From NCBI GenBank assembly GCA_945643635.1, contig CALZFC010000256.1:187001-251000 (forward strand): DNA of 64,000 nt, given 5' to 3'. The number at the start of each line of letters is the position of its first letter. Position 1 is the first letter of the stretch. Positions 31,763 to 45,353 of this stretch are shown in pieces. A program made the position numbers and the translations under genes. The notes below the pieces were generated by a model. That model was not told the origin of the DNA, ran no database searches, and worked only from the letters and a program-made list of their open reading frames with translations. Origin of the DNA: Allodiplogaster sudhausi. Its lineage: Eukaryota > Nematoda > Chromadorea > Rhabditida > Diplogasteridae.

Positions 31763-34700
31763 ATGCTTCCCTGCCGTGTCCTCGAGGCTGGCCGCCGCTC
31801 CCTTTCCCTCTCGTTGTCTCTCTCCTCCTGCTCTCTCGCCCATCTCCGCGAAGTGACATACCCCATTGCGGGTAAAAAGCCGAGGGTTCTCTCGGCTAAT
31901 GAGGCATTCAAAGACATCAAGAGTGGTTCGGAATCACTTTTTCTCATTGGAATAAATATTTATTTAAAAAAAGATATCGATGATCGAGGGATCCAAGATT
32001 GGAAGGATTTCGGCGATTCTTCGCCTGTGGGAATTTGACGAAGTGAAGTAGATATTGGGCTTATCCTATCGAACCCACCGTTTCTCCAGAAGCAGCGATG
32101 ATGATGAGCGGGATACCGTGGGGTGGGGCCTGGGTGGGGGCGAACTTGAGTCATTCCGATTGTGAGATGATTGGGAAGCGGCGCCCTTTGCCACAAGGCT
32201 ACCTCGACCATCGACGAAATAACTAGAATGAAATTAATTAATTCATAAAAAAATTGATATTAAGGTTCGTTGCACAACATTTATGATGCCATTTTAAGGC
32301 CAGAACATCTTCTCGCAAGGCGATTCGGCGACTCCGACGCCGCTGCTCGAAGCGCTGCATCGACACGCCAAGAAGGTCAGGCTTTCGATTGGAGCCTTTT
32401 GAGCAGATCGGAGAAGATGGGAAAAATGCCCTGAATCAATGGTGATTCTCTTGGAGAGTTCAAATATTGTGCGGATTTGAATGGGCGCCATCCGGGAAGA
32501 GATGTGTGGAGCATTTTATCTGGGGAATAATTGAAGAAATAGAAGAAGAACCGACGAATACAAGAAAAATTCAATTCAGGAAATTGGTTAATCATAATGA
32601 AAACTGGAACATAATAGAGTAATGAAGTAAAGGAGAAAAATAAAATGTATAACGAAAATAAAACAGATGGAAATCATGGAGGAAGAAAACAGTTGGGAAG
32701 GCGCTATTATTCATAATTCCAGAACAACCTACGCGACATCAAACTCCATGGAATGTACCTGCAAGGCAATTCGCCGTGGTTGGAGAAGGGAGAGTACGGT
32801 GGGTTTCATGCGGTTGCTCCCTACCCTCTCTCCCTCTCGTCTCTCACCCTCGCCCTCTCTCTTTTTCTCTTTTCTCTCCCTCGTCCTTACTCTCTTCTTT
32901 CTCTTCTCCCACACTCATCTATCTTCTCTCTCATGCCTTCAATATCACGAATTCCTCCATCTTTCCAGATCGTATTCGTTCCAACATGATGTTCATCAGT
33001 GCCAGCCATCAGAAGGCAATCAACGAAGGTGCTGATGAATAAATATAAATTATAATAAAGGAAAGCTAAACAGTTAGATAAATTCGAAAAAAAAAATTAA
33101 TGTCAATTTAACAAACGAATTGTCAATTTCTCAATGAAATACTATTTGCAGGCCGCGCCGACTACGTGCCAATCATGCTGAGCGACATCCCCCGACTCTT
33201 CTATCGACGTGTCATTCCGCTCGATGTCGCCATCGTTCAGGTTTGGCCACGAGGAACATAGATTATGAAGAAAGCAAAAATAAATTATAAAATCATTTAA
33301 AGAACTAAAGAATAGTTGAGAAAATAAAATAACAGGAGAAATGCAAGGAAAAAATATTAAAAAATTAAAGAATAAAACAAATTAAAATGACTTATTTGAG
33401 GTGTCTCCGCCGGACGAGCACGGCTTCTGCTCGCTCGGAACGGGCGTCGACATTACTCGGTCTGGTGTGCTTTTTTAAAGGAGGGCGATCACCGAAAAAA
33501 TTATGCGATATTTTAAATTGCCGCAGCCCTTCGCACGTTCATTCGCGCGTGCTATTTTCACGCAGCGGGTTTGTGCGACCTGCGAAACAGCACGTGAGAA
33601 TGAGAGTGATTAATCACAGGGCAGACGCGGCGCGTTGTTTTCAACCGCATAAACATACAAGAAAAAAAAGCATTGCGAACTTAACTGAACTTAGCTTACT
33701 TTGATGTTACCGATAACGGCGGGTATATAACAGTAAAAATTGGGTTTAAAAAATGATATCTCGTTCCTTTTCAGCGCCGCCCTCCGCAGCAGCGCCCAAA
33801 TCATCGCACTGCAGAATCCGCGGATGCCGCGCACCTTTGGCGACTCGCTGGTTCACTCCTCGCACATTGACGTCATCGTCGAGGCGGACAACTTTGAGCT
33901 CCACGAGTTCAAGTCAGCAAGACACCAAACAATTTCCCTTTGCCTACCCTAGCCATTCTAACTATGGCTACCGCCAGGACCAATCCTGCGGGTGAGGTTC
34001 AAAAGAAGATCGGTCAGCTCATCGCCGAGAATCTCATCGAAGACGGCTCGACCCTGCTGATGGGTGTGCCATAAATAGTTTTTTTTTTTTTTAAATGTAT
34101 TAATATACATAATCTTGGAATACATTTCGTACCGCATCATGGTAAGAGCTATGCATTTCTTAGGCATCGGCGACATCCCAAACGCGGTGCTCGCGTCGCT
34201 CGGGAACCACCGCGTCGCTCGGGAACCTCGGCGTGCACTCGGAGATGTTCTCCGATGGCGTCCTCGAGCTCGTCGAGAAGAACGTCATCAACAACCGGCT
34301 CAAGGCAAATTCATCTCACAATCAATCAAATATATATCATGGAAATATATATGCTATATAAATACTTATGTATGTTTAGCATTTTGTAATCTTTTTTAAA
34401 GATATAGATATATCTTTTTTTCTTGATTTCAGACGACATTCCCTGGCCGACTCGTGACTTCCTTCGTATTCGGCACTCGCCGCCTCTACGACTTCATCGA
34501 CAACAACCCGCTCGTTCACTTTGGCAGCAACGAGTGAATTTAATTACTTACTTAATTGATTAGTTTACTAATTAATTACCTCTAATTAATATGAGAGCAA
34601 AAGCGTTGAATTTTTACACGGAAAATTCCGTTCAAAGTAATAGAATTTTGTAAGGCAGATGGGTCAACGACCCGTCCTTTATTCGCCAGCAGCACAAGAT

Positions 34701-35516
34701 GGTCGCCATCAATTCGGCCATTCAAATCGACCTCACCGGCCAGGGTATCACTATTTTTATTTTTATTTTTTTTCATTCTACAAAAACATGTGCTCTTAAA
34801 TTTTAAAAAAAGGTCTAATATTAATTACAATTACAATTTCAGTTGTCTCTGACTCGATCGGCGGTCGTTTCTACTCGGGATTCGGTGGACAGGTGTGTTT
34901 AAATGGACTCACTGATTAACTGGCAGCATAAAACCAGCTCGTGGTCAGGAGGCTAAAGCAGGGGCTTGATGATGAAATAACATCACGATGAAGCTTAACT
35001 TTTTCGATCGACTTTATCCGCGGCTCTGCCATTGCTGACGACGGAATGGGCAAGCCGATCATCGCCATTCCTTCGATCAACAAGAACACCGGCGAGAGCA
35101 AGATCTCCGCATTCATCAAGCAGGTTCTACCATGGCTTAAACACTGTTTATATTTATTTATTTATTTGTTTATTTATTATATTATTTCTAAATATATCCA
35201 TACATATAATGTCTACTCTTTAAAAATGTTAGTTTCGAAATCGATATTTCAGGGCTCCGGTGTTGTAACGACTCGCGCACACGTCCACTACGTGGTGACG
35301 GAGTACGGAATCGCGCAGCTCTGGGGGAAAAGCGTGCGGCAGCGCGCGCATTCCCTCATCAACATTGCCCATTCACAGCACAGGGAACAACTCGACAAGG
35401 ACGCCTTCCAGCGATTCAAGGCATCGCTTACGATATTCAAATTTGAATTGGCGCCATTTTGTTCGATATTTAATTAGCTGATTTACATATTTCAGGTGAT
35501 GCCATCGGCCGACTAG
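31763..35516 (+). pseudogene. acetyl-CoA hydrolase/CoA-transferase copy 2, nearly complete
   Basis: Exons: 31763-31925, 32299-32375, 32723-32798, 32969-33028, 33152-33240, 33401-33462, 33775-33912, 33978-34063, 34164-34304, 34433-34533, 34659-34744, 34843-34892, about 35007-35123, 35253-35420, 35496-35516. Exon 1 is in frame: MLPCRVLEAGRRSLSLSLSL then HLREVTYPIAGKKPRVLSAN, a Ser/Leu/Arg mitochondrial-type presequence. The order then follows copy 1 exactly to VMPSAD. Exon 9 repeats GCGTCGCTCGGGAACC, a 10-bp gain that shifts the frame just before the conserved GVHSEMFSDG block with the catalytic Glu. Donors after exons 9 and 14 are GC where copy 1 has GT. Exon 13 has CG in place of the acceptor AG, and the exon 6 donor is not GT. 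If the 10-bp gain is an assembly error, this is the functional copy. Confidence 0.85.
33479..33610 (+). mobile_element. TTAA-flanked repeat in intron 6 of copy 2 (solo left end)
   Basis: TTAA is followed by AGGAGGGCGATCACCGAAAA, identical to the left inverted repeat of the element at 54193-54687, and then GCGTGCTATTTTCACGCAGC shared with 37797-37930. No right terminal repeat is found before exon 7, so the element is truncated or its right end has diverged. Confidence 0.7.
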
Positions 35517-36108
35517 ACATACTACATTGCCATCCACATCCGATGCGCCCTTCTCCTTGCCCTCTTAACTCTCAGTCTCAGAACCACTCCTTGACCTTCC
35601 TCCGACTCCACTAATCCTCAAGCCCCCTAGCGACCACTTTCGATTTCAAAAAAATGAGCCACTCCTCGTCAGCACAAAATTGTAGATAAAGGGCTGAATT
35701 TACTGAGAAAAAGGACAGCAGAAAATAAAACGTGAGAAACAATGAGACATTCAGAAAGTAATTACACATGCTTGTGACAGAAGCAATAATAATATTTCCA
35801 CTGCTTTCCCTTCCCTAACACATGAGTATATGCCCTCTAGAATAAAGATATATTTCCACTGATTTTTCCACACCAAAACCGGAAAAATGTAGTTCTCCGT
35901 TGAAGTCCATCTAAACATTCCGCGGTTCAGACTTTATTCGAGGGGAAACTGTAATGAAGTCATTGAAAAAGAAAACCAATAGAGTAAAAATCGAATTTAG
36001 ATAAAATGTAAATGATCCGTCTGGGCAACGATATCAATTTAACTAATGCAGGAAAATTTTAGTCGGTAAGTTGTGTAGTACAATCGATTAAGTTTTCTCA
36101 TGTAGTGT

Positions 36109-36152
<44 letters not shown>

Positions 36153-36640
36153 CCTGTTTCCAGTCATTATATTATTCATTCTCTCTCTTAACTCTCACTA
36201 TCTCAATAACCTTATCTTACGTTGACTCAGCCATAATCGCAAACAAAGCGTCGAATAATTGTAGTCGACGTTGGTGGAACCACCAATAACGTGCCCTCCG
36301 CGATTGCACATTCTCTCTCTCTCTCTCTCACCCTGATAGCTCACACTCAAGCTGTTCCAGCAAACACCTTCACTTTATCATAATGCTGGCAGAGAGGTAC
36401 AAGAGTCGATTCCGGTGGTTGCTTTCAGGCTTAGAGAAATATGGATTCCGAATAATGAAAATGACGGAAAATAAGAGTAAACCTTTTAAAGTTCAAAAGA
36501 AAAAGAGAATGAAGTGAACGGATTCCGATTGCAATTGGAATGCTTTATTGCAGAAATTGAGAGAAACCCGGGAATAAAGTGCGAAAGTGCATATGGCGGA
36601 GAATCAGTTCAGCTCTAACAATAAGCAAGTCAATTTCCTC
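35517..36640. repeat. repeat-bearing spacer after copy 2
   Basis: (CT)n at about 36108-36150 and 36312-36330. The block about 35930-36100 (ACTTTATTCGA, AAAACCAATAGAGTAAAA, GCAGGAAAATTTTAGTCG) recurs with about 80% visible identity at 38505-38690. No exon seen. Confidence 0.55.
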
Positions 36641-36938
36641 TTGATTCGAATGGTTCATGAGATGGAGCAACAGGAGCAACAGTGCGAATAGTGGGATGCA
36701 GGCTGTCGGGCATGGAAATAGTGAGGAGAAACAGAAGGGAGGAACTAATCGAGAAAGGAAAGTTAGAGAGGAGGAGACAGAGACGGAGAGAGGAAGAGAG
36801 TGAGTGAGATAGAGGTAGATTGAGATAAGACTTGTATATTTATGGAGGGGTGGCTGAAAGGATCGTACGAGCAGAGCAAGGGCACACGTGACAAAGTGCA
36901 GCGGAGAAATGGGATGGGCGCAGGAAATGCCCCTGGAG

Positions 36939-36982
<44 letters not shown>

Positions 36983-37060
36983 AAGAGGCAGAGGATAAGA
37001 CAGGAAGGCGAACTGATCAGTTCCTCTTCCACGACATCTGTTTTATGTCCGGAGCTGTCT
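36640..37060 (+). repeat. repeat R, undisrupted copy
   Basis: A block containing CACGTGACAAAGTGCAGCGG, GGAAATGCCCCTGGAGTGG, a (GA)n run and GGCGAACTGATCAGTTCCTC. It recurs in inverted orientation at 48355-48553 plus 49478-49740, where an element splits it. Confidence 0.75.
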
Positions 37061-37796
37061 TCTTTCTTCTCTGCACTCTCCTCGACTCCTCTCACGCTCT
37101 CTTCACTCTCTCTCAGCTCTTTGCTCATTGAACCTGCCGTTGATTTCGAATCCCCTGAAAAAAGGTAGAAATAAAAGATTTCTGACAGACATGTGTAATG
37201 TATGTTTAACAAATGATTAAGTAACTCTCGTCTCAACTGATATTAAAGGAATTTCAAATTCAAACGTTTTCGGCATCATTATGAAAAATCTATGCATATA
37301 AAAACGAGTCTTTCTTGTAAATTAGTCTTGTTACCAAAGTAGATGCTCGGTCGACGTGGTTAAGCATGATTAAATTTTTTTCTTCCGGAGAATGCATCTC
37401 ATTTCCTAAAGAGAGAGTACTATACTTTTTGGGAAATTTAATCTTTATAATCTTTCTTATTTATATATATAAATTCCTGACACACGTTCCTGACAAAATT
37501 TCATAACTAATCAAAGATGTTTTTTCATCAATAAAAGAACATCAACCACGTGGCATCCACAAAGTCGGCGTTCGATGACACTTCGTCGTAAAAGAAAGCC
37601 AGGCACGTTCAATATGCTTAGAATCCATAGTCAGCTGCGATCACAAAATGATTGATCAGCACCCGCCAGTCCGCCCCGATTGACTACTTGACTATGTTGT
37701 CTCATTTCGGCGATTCCTTGGCTTCTTATTGTTAGGAGCGGTCTGATTGTGAGCTGCACTCTCCCTGGCATTATAACATATTTTAAAGAGGGGTGA

Positions 37797-37930
37797 TCAG
37801 TAAAAAATTATGTGAATTCTCAAATTACCTCGGCCCATCGCACTCTCATGCAAGCGTGCTATTTTCACGCAGCGAGTTAGTGCGACCTGCGAATCAACAA
37901 GCAAGAATGGAAGTGTCTACTCCCAGGGCA
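37797..37930 (+). mobile_element. diverged TTAA-flanked repeat, relative of 33479-33610
   Basis: TTAA then AGAGGGGTGATCAGTAAAAA, followed by TGCTATTTTCACGCAGCGAG and TGCGACCTGCGAA shared with 33479-33610. Confidence 0.6.
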
Positions 37931-38967
37931 GTCGCGGTAATTCAAGTATGAATTAAATTCTTTTCCTTGATCGTCTTCCTTTAACTAATCCTTCTTCGTC
38001 TGTTCGTAGATACAGCAAATTTCTGATTTGGAATACTATATCAAATATTCATGATTTAGAAGGCATTCTTAATTAAATTCGACATCAATGATTTTAAAAG
38101 TTGTTCCAATTTACAGCTCCTTCATACTACAGGCGTCTCTCTGAACCCGCCCCGATTGACTCTTCATCCTCATTTCGGTGGTTCATTGGCTTTTCTAGGG
38201 CGGTCTGAGCTGACGTTTCCCTGAAATTATCACACAATTATATAAAATGACTCAAAGGGATTAGCAAAAAATTTTTTGAGAGTTGCTTTGGAGTAAGAAA
38301 AAGGGATTAGAGCTCCAAATAACAACGGAGACCGACGTCGTTTTTCCTTTGTTTTGTTCTATCAAACCTATGCGATAACTCGGGCATATCTGCCTTTAGG
38401 AATAACATTAGATTTACTATTATTGTGTGCATTTTGCTTTATAAAACGGGAAGAACTATCCTAAGAAAAGATTATGCGCCGCAGATGACACCAGAATATT
38501 CGGAGGCTCATACTTTATTCAAAGAGAGACTGGACTGAAGTCACTAGAAAAAGATCAACCGAGTTAAAATTGAATTTAAGGGATATGTAAACATTTATCT
38601 GTCAGGGTTACAAGAAAATGTATTGATACAGGAAAAGTTTGTCGAGAAGGTTATAATGTCAAGTACAATCGTTATTCTCTCAGAAAATGTTAACAAAAAG
38701 AGAGCCACAAAATAAGCAGTTTACATCCGTTATTTGCAAGAGATTTTATGTACAGCAGGTTGTAGATTCGGGCATAACAGAGAACAACGTGAAATCATTT
38801 TCCAAAAAAAAAAAGAAACCGGGAAGGGAAAAAAGTGAATCACTGATATCGCCGTTGGAAAAAAAATAAGCTACATAATAATGAATAAAGTCATACCTGG
38901 TAGAGTTGGAGAGCAGTTATCACCAACCAATTAGAATGAACAACATTTCACATGCATGAAAAGACAA

Positions 38968-39018
38968 CTTTTTTTTTCGATTTTTCCAAGGGTGTTGGGA
39001 AAAATCGAAAAAAAAAGG
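38968..39018. repeat. hairpin with 20-bp arms
   Basis: CTTTTTTTTTCGATTTTTCC and its reverse complement are separated by about 10 bp. Confidence 0.9.
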
Positions 39019-39445
39019 TTTACTTGAAAGTGTTAAAGACATTCCATAAGTCAACTTGAGGCAAATAAAATATGTTTACTATTCCCCAAAAACAGAAATC
39101 TACTACTTGATATGAGAAAAGATTAAAATAATGATTGGTCGGCTAATTTGAAGCAATTTGTACGAGGGCGAGTGCTGCGAATTGTGATTGGCGGTGGAAA
39201 CAATTTGATTGGTTGAGGAGTGGCGAGCTTTTCCGGGCATAATATAGAATCCGTTAAACTCTACCAACGGTTTCTTTTTTGTTATCTTTTTGCACTTGTC
39301 TGTGCCAAAGACAAGTGCAGAAAAGTAAGAAAATTTTGAAGACAATGTACTTTGGCCACAGCTCCTCTAATACATGGGGAGGAGGTTCTGCAATGCACCC
39401 CCCCCCCCAAAGGGGTCTTGGCATGCCCCATAAAAGGGGCTCCTG

Positions 39446-41171
39446 CTATGCACCCCTCCCGTTCTCGCCGTTGCTGCAGCCTCCTCCGCCGTCCATGCCG
39501 TTGAGCAGCGCGAGCGACGGTGGCTTCTCGTCGATGCACGCTCGCTTCACCTCTCCGCCTCCGCTACTCTCGTCTGTCATCATCTCGTCGGCGGCGCGTT
39601 TACGCTGTAATTTTTTTTTTAAATAATTTTCTCTAATATTAAATTATAAACTATAAAAATGGCCCAAAAAAAATTACATTTCTTATTCAATGTGAAAGTA
39701 AATTCCACATAGTAATAGCAACATAAATCGAAAGCAATACATCCGAATGAGGACGACTGTCTGTCACGCAATTGATCTTCAGAGTAAAAGAGGATGACGT
39801 CAACTTCGCAGAAAGATAATGGCCAACAAAATTTGGTATCGTGAGTGAGTGCAAATAGCAAATTGATTGCAAACTGAAAAAGCCAATTTGCAATCAGCTA
39901 CGGCTCACCTCATTCTGTATGACGGGAGCGATGCTCCTCGTGGAGTAGCCCATCTCCAGCATGTTGTACGCGGCGGCCAGCAGCTTCAGCGGCTCGCCCA
40001 CTGACGTCATCAGAAAGTTCGCAAAGTGCTCGCGAACGTTGATCGCCGCTCCTTGTGCCGCAGCGATCTCGTGGTAGCTGTGGTAGAGGTCGTTCAGCTG
40101 GAAAGAGGCTTAGAGAGAAAGGAGAAAAAAGCAAAGACAAAATAATACAATGTACGAAAGTAGTTATGAGGCTCAAATAGTTATGGCATCTTGTGAGAAA
40201 TGAAAAGGCGACGACTTTCTTTTTTCTATTTGCTCAAATTATGCTGAAATGGTCAAATTATCAAAAAATTAGTCAACAATTATGGAAAAAATACTATGAT
40301 AACGTGAGAAGGAGAGAAAACAAAAGCTAAACTAAAATGATGACAATAAATATTAACTGAACAACATAATAAGAAAGATCCTCTTCTCCCACCTGTCTCA
40401 GCTCGTCGAACGAGAACCCTAGCGTGAGCAGCTCGAGTACACGTTGCGCCGCAATCTTGCGCGTCTCGTCGGCCGGCGGCGCGAGCGGCGTCTGCGCCGC
40501 ATCGAGTGCAGACGCCGCGGCCGCCGAGTTCGCCGCCGCGACAGCTGCCGCCATCTGGAAGGCCAGCGAGCGGGTCATCTGCAAGGAGAATTTGCAAATT
40601 CTTTTTTAAAAAAATCATCAATATTTATCTATTTCAATTTTCCTGACAGTTGTAGTCGAGTCTCTCTGAATCACACGCTCTATCGCCTTTGTTGTCAGGC
40701 AGAAAGGTGCGAATTAAAAAATGAGTTTTTAATTCCATAAGTACTTAGAACACCCCAAGTAGTATGATTCGTGGCTATGTTGGGGGAGGAGTGAAAGAAA
40801 GAGTGAAGAAAGATGCTAAGTGAGCTCTTCAGACCTGCTCGGCACCGTCGCCGCCGACCAGATTAAGCAGCTGCTGCGGACTTGCGAGGAAGCCATTCTG
40901 CAGTGCTTCCAGCTGCTACAGAAAAATAACTCCTTATTAATCAATTTATCTTTCAAGTGTCTTTCGAGAGAAACCACATAAATCTCTTTCTGACTCATTT
41001 TGCAACCGCAACATGACTCAGTGAGGGAGAGCAAGAGAGAGAGTTATCCCGAGAGCGAGAGACAGAGGCAGGAGAGAGAGAAAAACAGGGAGAGAGAGAG
41101 AGATCTTGAGACATTGAGAGAGAGGGACAGAGAGATGGATAGAGAGAGAGACAGAGAGAGACAGAGACAGA

Positions 41172-41202
<31 letters not shown>

Positions 41203-41945
41203 GTCTGCTAACATTGCCCTCGGGTCCCAGCCGTGTCGTTCCGGGTGCTTGCGCGCCTCCGGCTGCCCCTCCTCCTGCCGATGACGTCACTACTGCCCGA
41301 AGCAGACTCGAGACGCCGCCGGCCGTGATCTCGCTCTTCGGTTGGAACTTCTGTCAGCGCAAATATTGTCCAAATATTATTGACTTTTTAAAATATTTTT
41401 TTCTATTGTTTTTTTTTACATCAATTCATGAATAAACATAAATATTTCACAAGTAAGCCTTTTTTAATTCGGCCACTTTTGCAATGATATACCACCCAAC
41501 ACCCAGGATAATGGAAGCATAGGATGCATCGGATACATCGGTTGTAACTTTGGTTATCCTGTGCTCAATTGGTTTCTTTCAGCTGTCATAGTGTACTTGC
41601 CAGTGACGCAGAGAGACCAAAAGAGTCTACCGAGTACGACTTTTAGAAGCGGTCAAAATGACATTTATTCGTGCCGTCTCGTGGCCGTCTCGGATAACGA
41701 CATTTCCCAGCTTCTTATTCATCTTTACTTGCTTGCTTTTTATGAGAATGGCCGCCATGTCACTTTCACTCTTCATCTTGTAGTCATTGCTGGGAGCACA
41801 CAAAAGAAAAAAGACGAAGAAGAAGAGGAAAAGAAAGAAAGTTGCAAATCTATAAAAGGAAAAGAGATAACAGTAGGATGGTGTTAGAGATTTGTGATAA
41901 CGACAAGAGAAAAAAGGATAGAGAGTGGGGATGAGAGAGAGCGAG

Positions 41946-41976
<31 letters not shown>

Positions 41977-43916
41977 CATCTAGTGTAGAAGCATTCGTGC
42001 GGGAGGCACCGATAAAGGTGTAAAAGGGAAAGGTGAGTTATAAAGTAGGCGAATAGTGATGTAGTCTGCATTAGTTGCTCGCTTTCTCACAGTCTATATC
42101 CTACCGTTATCTCTCTCTCTCTCTCTTCCCTCTATTTCCTATCACTCTGTCTCTCGTTCTATCTCTTTCTCTCCTTCTAACTCTCTCCCGCTCTCTCTCT
42201 CTCTCTTCCCTCTCTTTCCTATCACTCTGTCTCTCGTTCTATCTCTTTCTCTCCTTCTAACTCTCTCCCGCTCTCTCTTCCTTCTGTCCCTTCTCTGCTT
42301 CCTGCTTCCTCCGTTATCAGGCAGATTGAGAGCAGTTCGATCGTTCAAGTTTCCTCTCTCTCCCTCTCTCATCCTCTGCTCTCCCCTCTCTGCCTCACTC
42401 TTTTACTCTCATGCGACTTGCAGTTGAAAATGTTCACTTGCTCTTCACTTTCAGCCTGTGCAACATCGAGCTCGATAATGGCAAGCCTTTGCACAGAATA
42501 GGTGCCTGTCCATGTCCATAACGCTCTTTCTTTCTCTCTCTTTCTCTCTCTCTCCGTCCAGCATCTCCTCCCTCTCTGACAAGATCCGCCATGATCACGT
42601 GATGATATCAACTCCTCTTGTGCGTCTGTGCCCTGGCTTTTGCCCCCCCCCCCCTTAATATCTGTAACCTCGTGACAGTAGACTGATGCAAAAGGAGAGA
42701 CTAGTGAAGGAAGGATGGGAGAGGAGGGTGAGAGAGAGGAAAGAACGAGAGAGAGAGAGAGAGAGAGAAAGAGAAAGAGAGAGCGAGAGAGAGACAGCTA
42801 GATAGAACGGAAGAAAAGGCTAAAAAAGAGATAAGCAACTGTGTATATGCATGAGTGTATGCTAGATTGCCAATGACCTTGAAAAATACCTCCCATGAAA
42901 GAAGATGAATAATCATGACAAATGAGAGAGCTACAGTATCCGCATAGAATGAAGATGTGTGCATATGACTTTTTTCTTAAATACGAAATATACAAAAGGC
43001 ACAAATTTACTAAATTGAAAAAAAAGAAATAAAGTTCGAGGAATATTTTTTTGCATCAGCATTGAAAGAAAATTATTATAGATCACTTGAATTTACAAGA
43101 AAAATGCACATATGTATGTACATACATGCATTTTAAAATAAATCATTAATTCTTGAAGTAAATGATCTCCATGTTCTGCTTCTCTTGCTTGCGTCGAAAC
43201 ATATTATTCCAGTTATATTTAATAAATAATAAATAATTTAAAGAAGTCATCTCTTTGATAATTTATCATTAAGTATAGGTAATTTTTAATAATAATAATA
43301 ATTTAAAAAAAAAACTCCACCTCCTTGTTCTGCTTGAGCCGATTCTTCAGAGATGCCCGCTGGATGTCGGCCGCGCGGCAGACTCGATCGTAGAAGACGT
43401 CCTTGTTCGGGCCGAGGAGGCGCGCGATTCTTAAAAGGAGAAAAACTCACGTTTGAATTCACACCTTTTTCCCTGAGAGAGCATGTGATTTAGAGAGATG
43501 TCGAAATTTAAATAGATTGCTGTGGACTTTTGTGCTTGTTTAATTTAACCGTTCATTTACTTATCTCTTAGCGTTTTGCCAAAAAGCGGCTCATCATCAG
43601 TATGTCTAATCAAAATTGATTTTTAGCCTCCTAACAATTAGTTTATGATAAAATTTAGAATACTTACTGCATGACAAACAAATAGATAAATAAGTGAGAG
43701 AGAGAGAGGGAGAGATTCAGATTAAGAGAGAGTGGGAGAGAGAGAAAGAGAGAGAGAGTGGGAGAGAGAGAAAGAGAGGGTGGGAGAGAGAGAAAGAGAG
43801 AGAGTGGGAGAGAGTAGGAGAAACAGAAAAAGAGAGAGAGAGTGGGAGAGAGAAAAAGAGAGAGAGAGTGAAAGAGAGAGAGTATGAAAGAGAAAGAGAG
43901 TGAAAGAGAGGGTAAA

Positions 43917-43948
<32 letters not shown>

Positions 43949-44669
43949 TGGGAGAGAGAGAGAAAGAAACGAACATGTATATGCGTCGAAGTTGCTCGAA
44001 AGTGATGGCCGTTTTGGCGTTGACGGAAGATTCCTTCTGCGCGCGAATTTGTGTCTCGAGAGAGATGATCTCACGCTCGATCTGCTACAGGCGAGGCGAT
44101 TATTTTGTCTCATCAGATCTTTGATCTTTTAAACCTGTTTTATCAAACCCTTTATTCGTTATGCAAGTGATTCGTTTGGCTCTTTTCGTCTACTTCCGTT
44201 CAGGAGACATTACCCGGACGTGTCGTTTAACTCTAATAAAATTTAATCTGGTAGGCTCCTTTAAAGAAATTACAAATATAACTAAATTAAATTAAATTAA
44301 ATTTCTATCATTAAGTTATCTAAAATTAAAGGAAAAAAAATCTCCCTTAACATTTCCATCTCGTTTGGAAGATGCATTGGTTGTAGTGAATAGAAGCACC
44401 GATTTAGAAATCTCTACGCTGCACCGATAAAAGAAGATGCCGTACATATATATTTGTATGATTAATTGCACATATTCTATCTTGCAATCCACCTACATAT
44501 ATTACTGTAGCACTAAAATATCATATGGGTGTCTGCCTCGCCTCGATAGTGCTGTACTCGCCGACACCGGTCGACGATGAAGGAGGCGGGGGCTGCAGCT
44601 CGAAGGTGAATGCAGAGGGGAAGGCAGTCGAGGAGGCGGCGTCGTTGCTGTTGTTGTCCATGCTGGAGG

Positions 44670-44701
<32 letters not shown>

Positions 44702-45271
44702 AAATGAGGAGAGAGAAAGAAAGAAAGGAAAAGAGAAGGAGAGAGATAAAGGAGGTAGAGAGAGAAGAAACGTGTAACAATGTCAGATTGTAATGAGTAA
44801 CAAGACAAAGAAGACAATAAGATAACTTGAAGCTTCAACGGACCCATTTCCATTCTGCTCCGATCGTGGACTGCTGCTGTTGGGTGCCTAAAAAAAAAAG
44901 AGGAGCCGTATTTTCGCTATTGGAACCCGGAGTACTATTTTTCAATACTCTTGCGAGAGAGGAGCACTATTAGAGGTTTCTACTAGAAAGGGGAGGTATT
45001 TTTCAATGACACTATCAGGGGAGGGTGCAATTTGAGGGGGAGAAAATACGGTATAATGATTAACTATGCAGATACTTGTAATGATTTTTCTTACACACAC
45101 AGATCAACTAGCTATTACTAATATTCACTACGGGGTTTTTAGCTTTTCTTTTTCGACTCTTTTGCAGTTCGACTCTATTGATTGCAACGGATCTGTTCAG
45201 CATTCTCACTATCTCTATTAAAGAAAAATTCATTCTCTTTTGTTCTCTCCATCTTTCCCTCTCTCACTCAC

Positions 45272-45310
<39 letters not shown>

Positions 45311-45311
45311 G

Positions 45312-45353
<42 letters not shown>

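Larger units (their letters stand above)
37061..39445. repeat. spacer with duplicated blocks, no gene found
   Basis: CCCGCCCCGATTGACT, CTCATTTCGG and GGCTT blocks at about 37670-37760 recur at about 38145-38215. A TTAA-type repeat lies at 37797-37930. A C9 run is at about 39401. Confidence 0.5.

Noticed and set aside
42085..42290. CRISPR-like direct repeats
   Set aside because: Only two 84-bp pyrimidine units with no spacers, in a eukaryotic intron. It is a microsatellite duplication.
43664..44132. Long ORFs of poly-Ser/Leu and poly-Arg/Glu on both strands
   Set aside because: They are translations of (GA)n/(CT)n microsatellites, which lack stops in several frames. The same applies around 42.0-42.4, 45.2-45.9, 47.5-48.5 and 63.5-64.0 kb.
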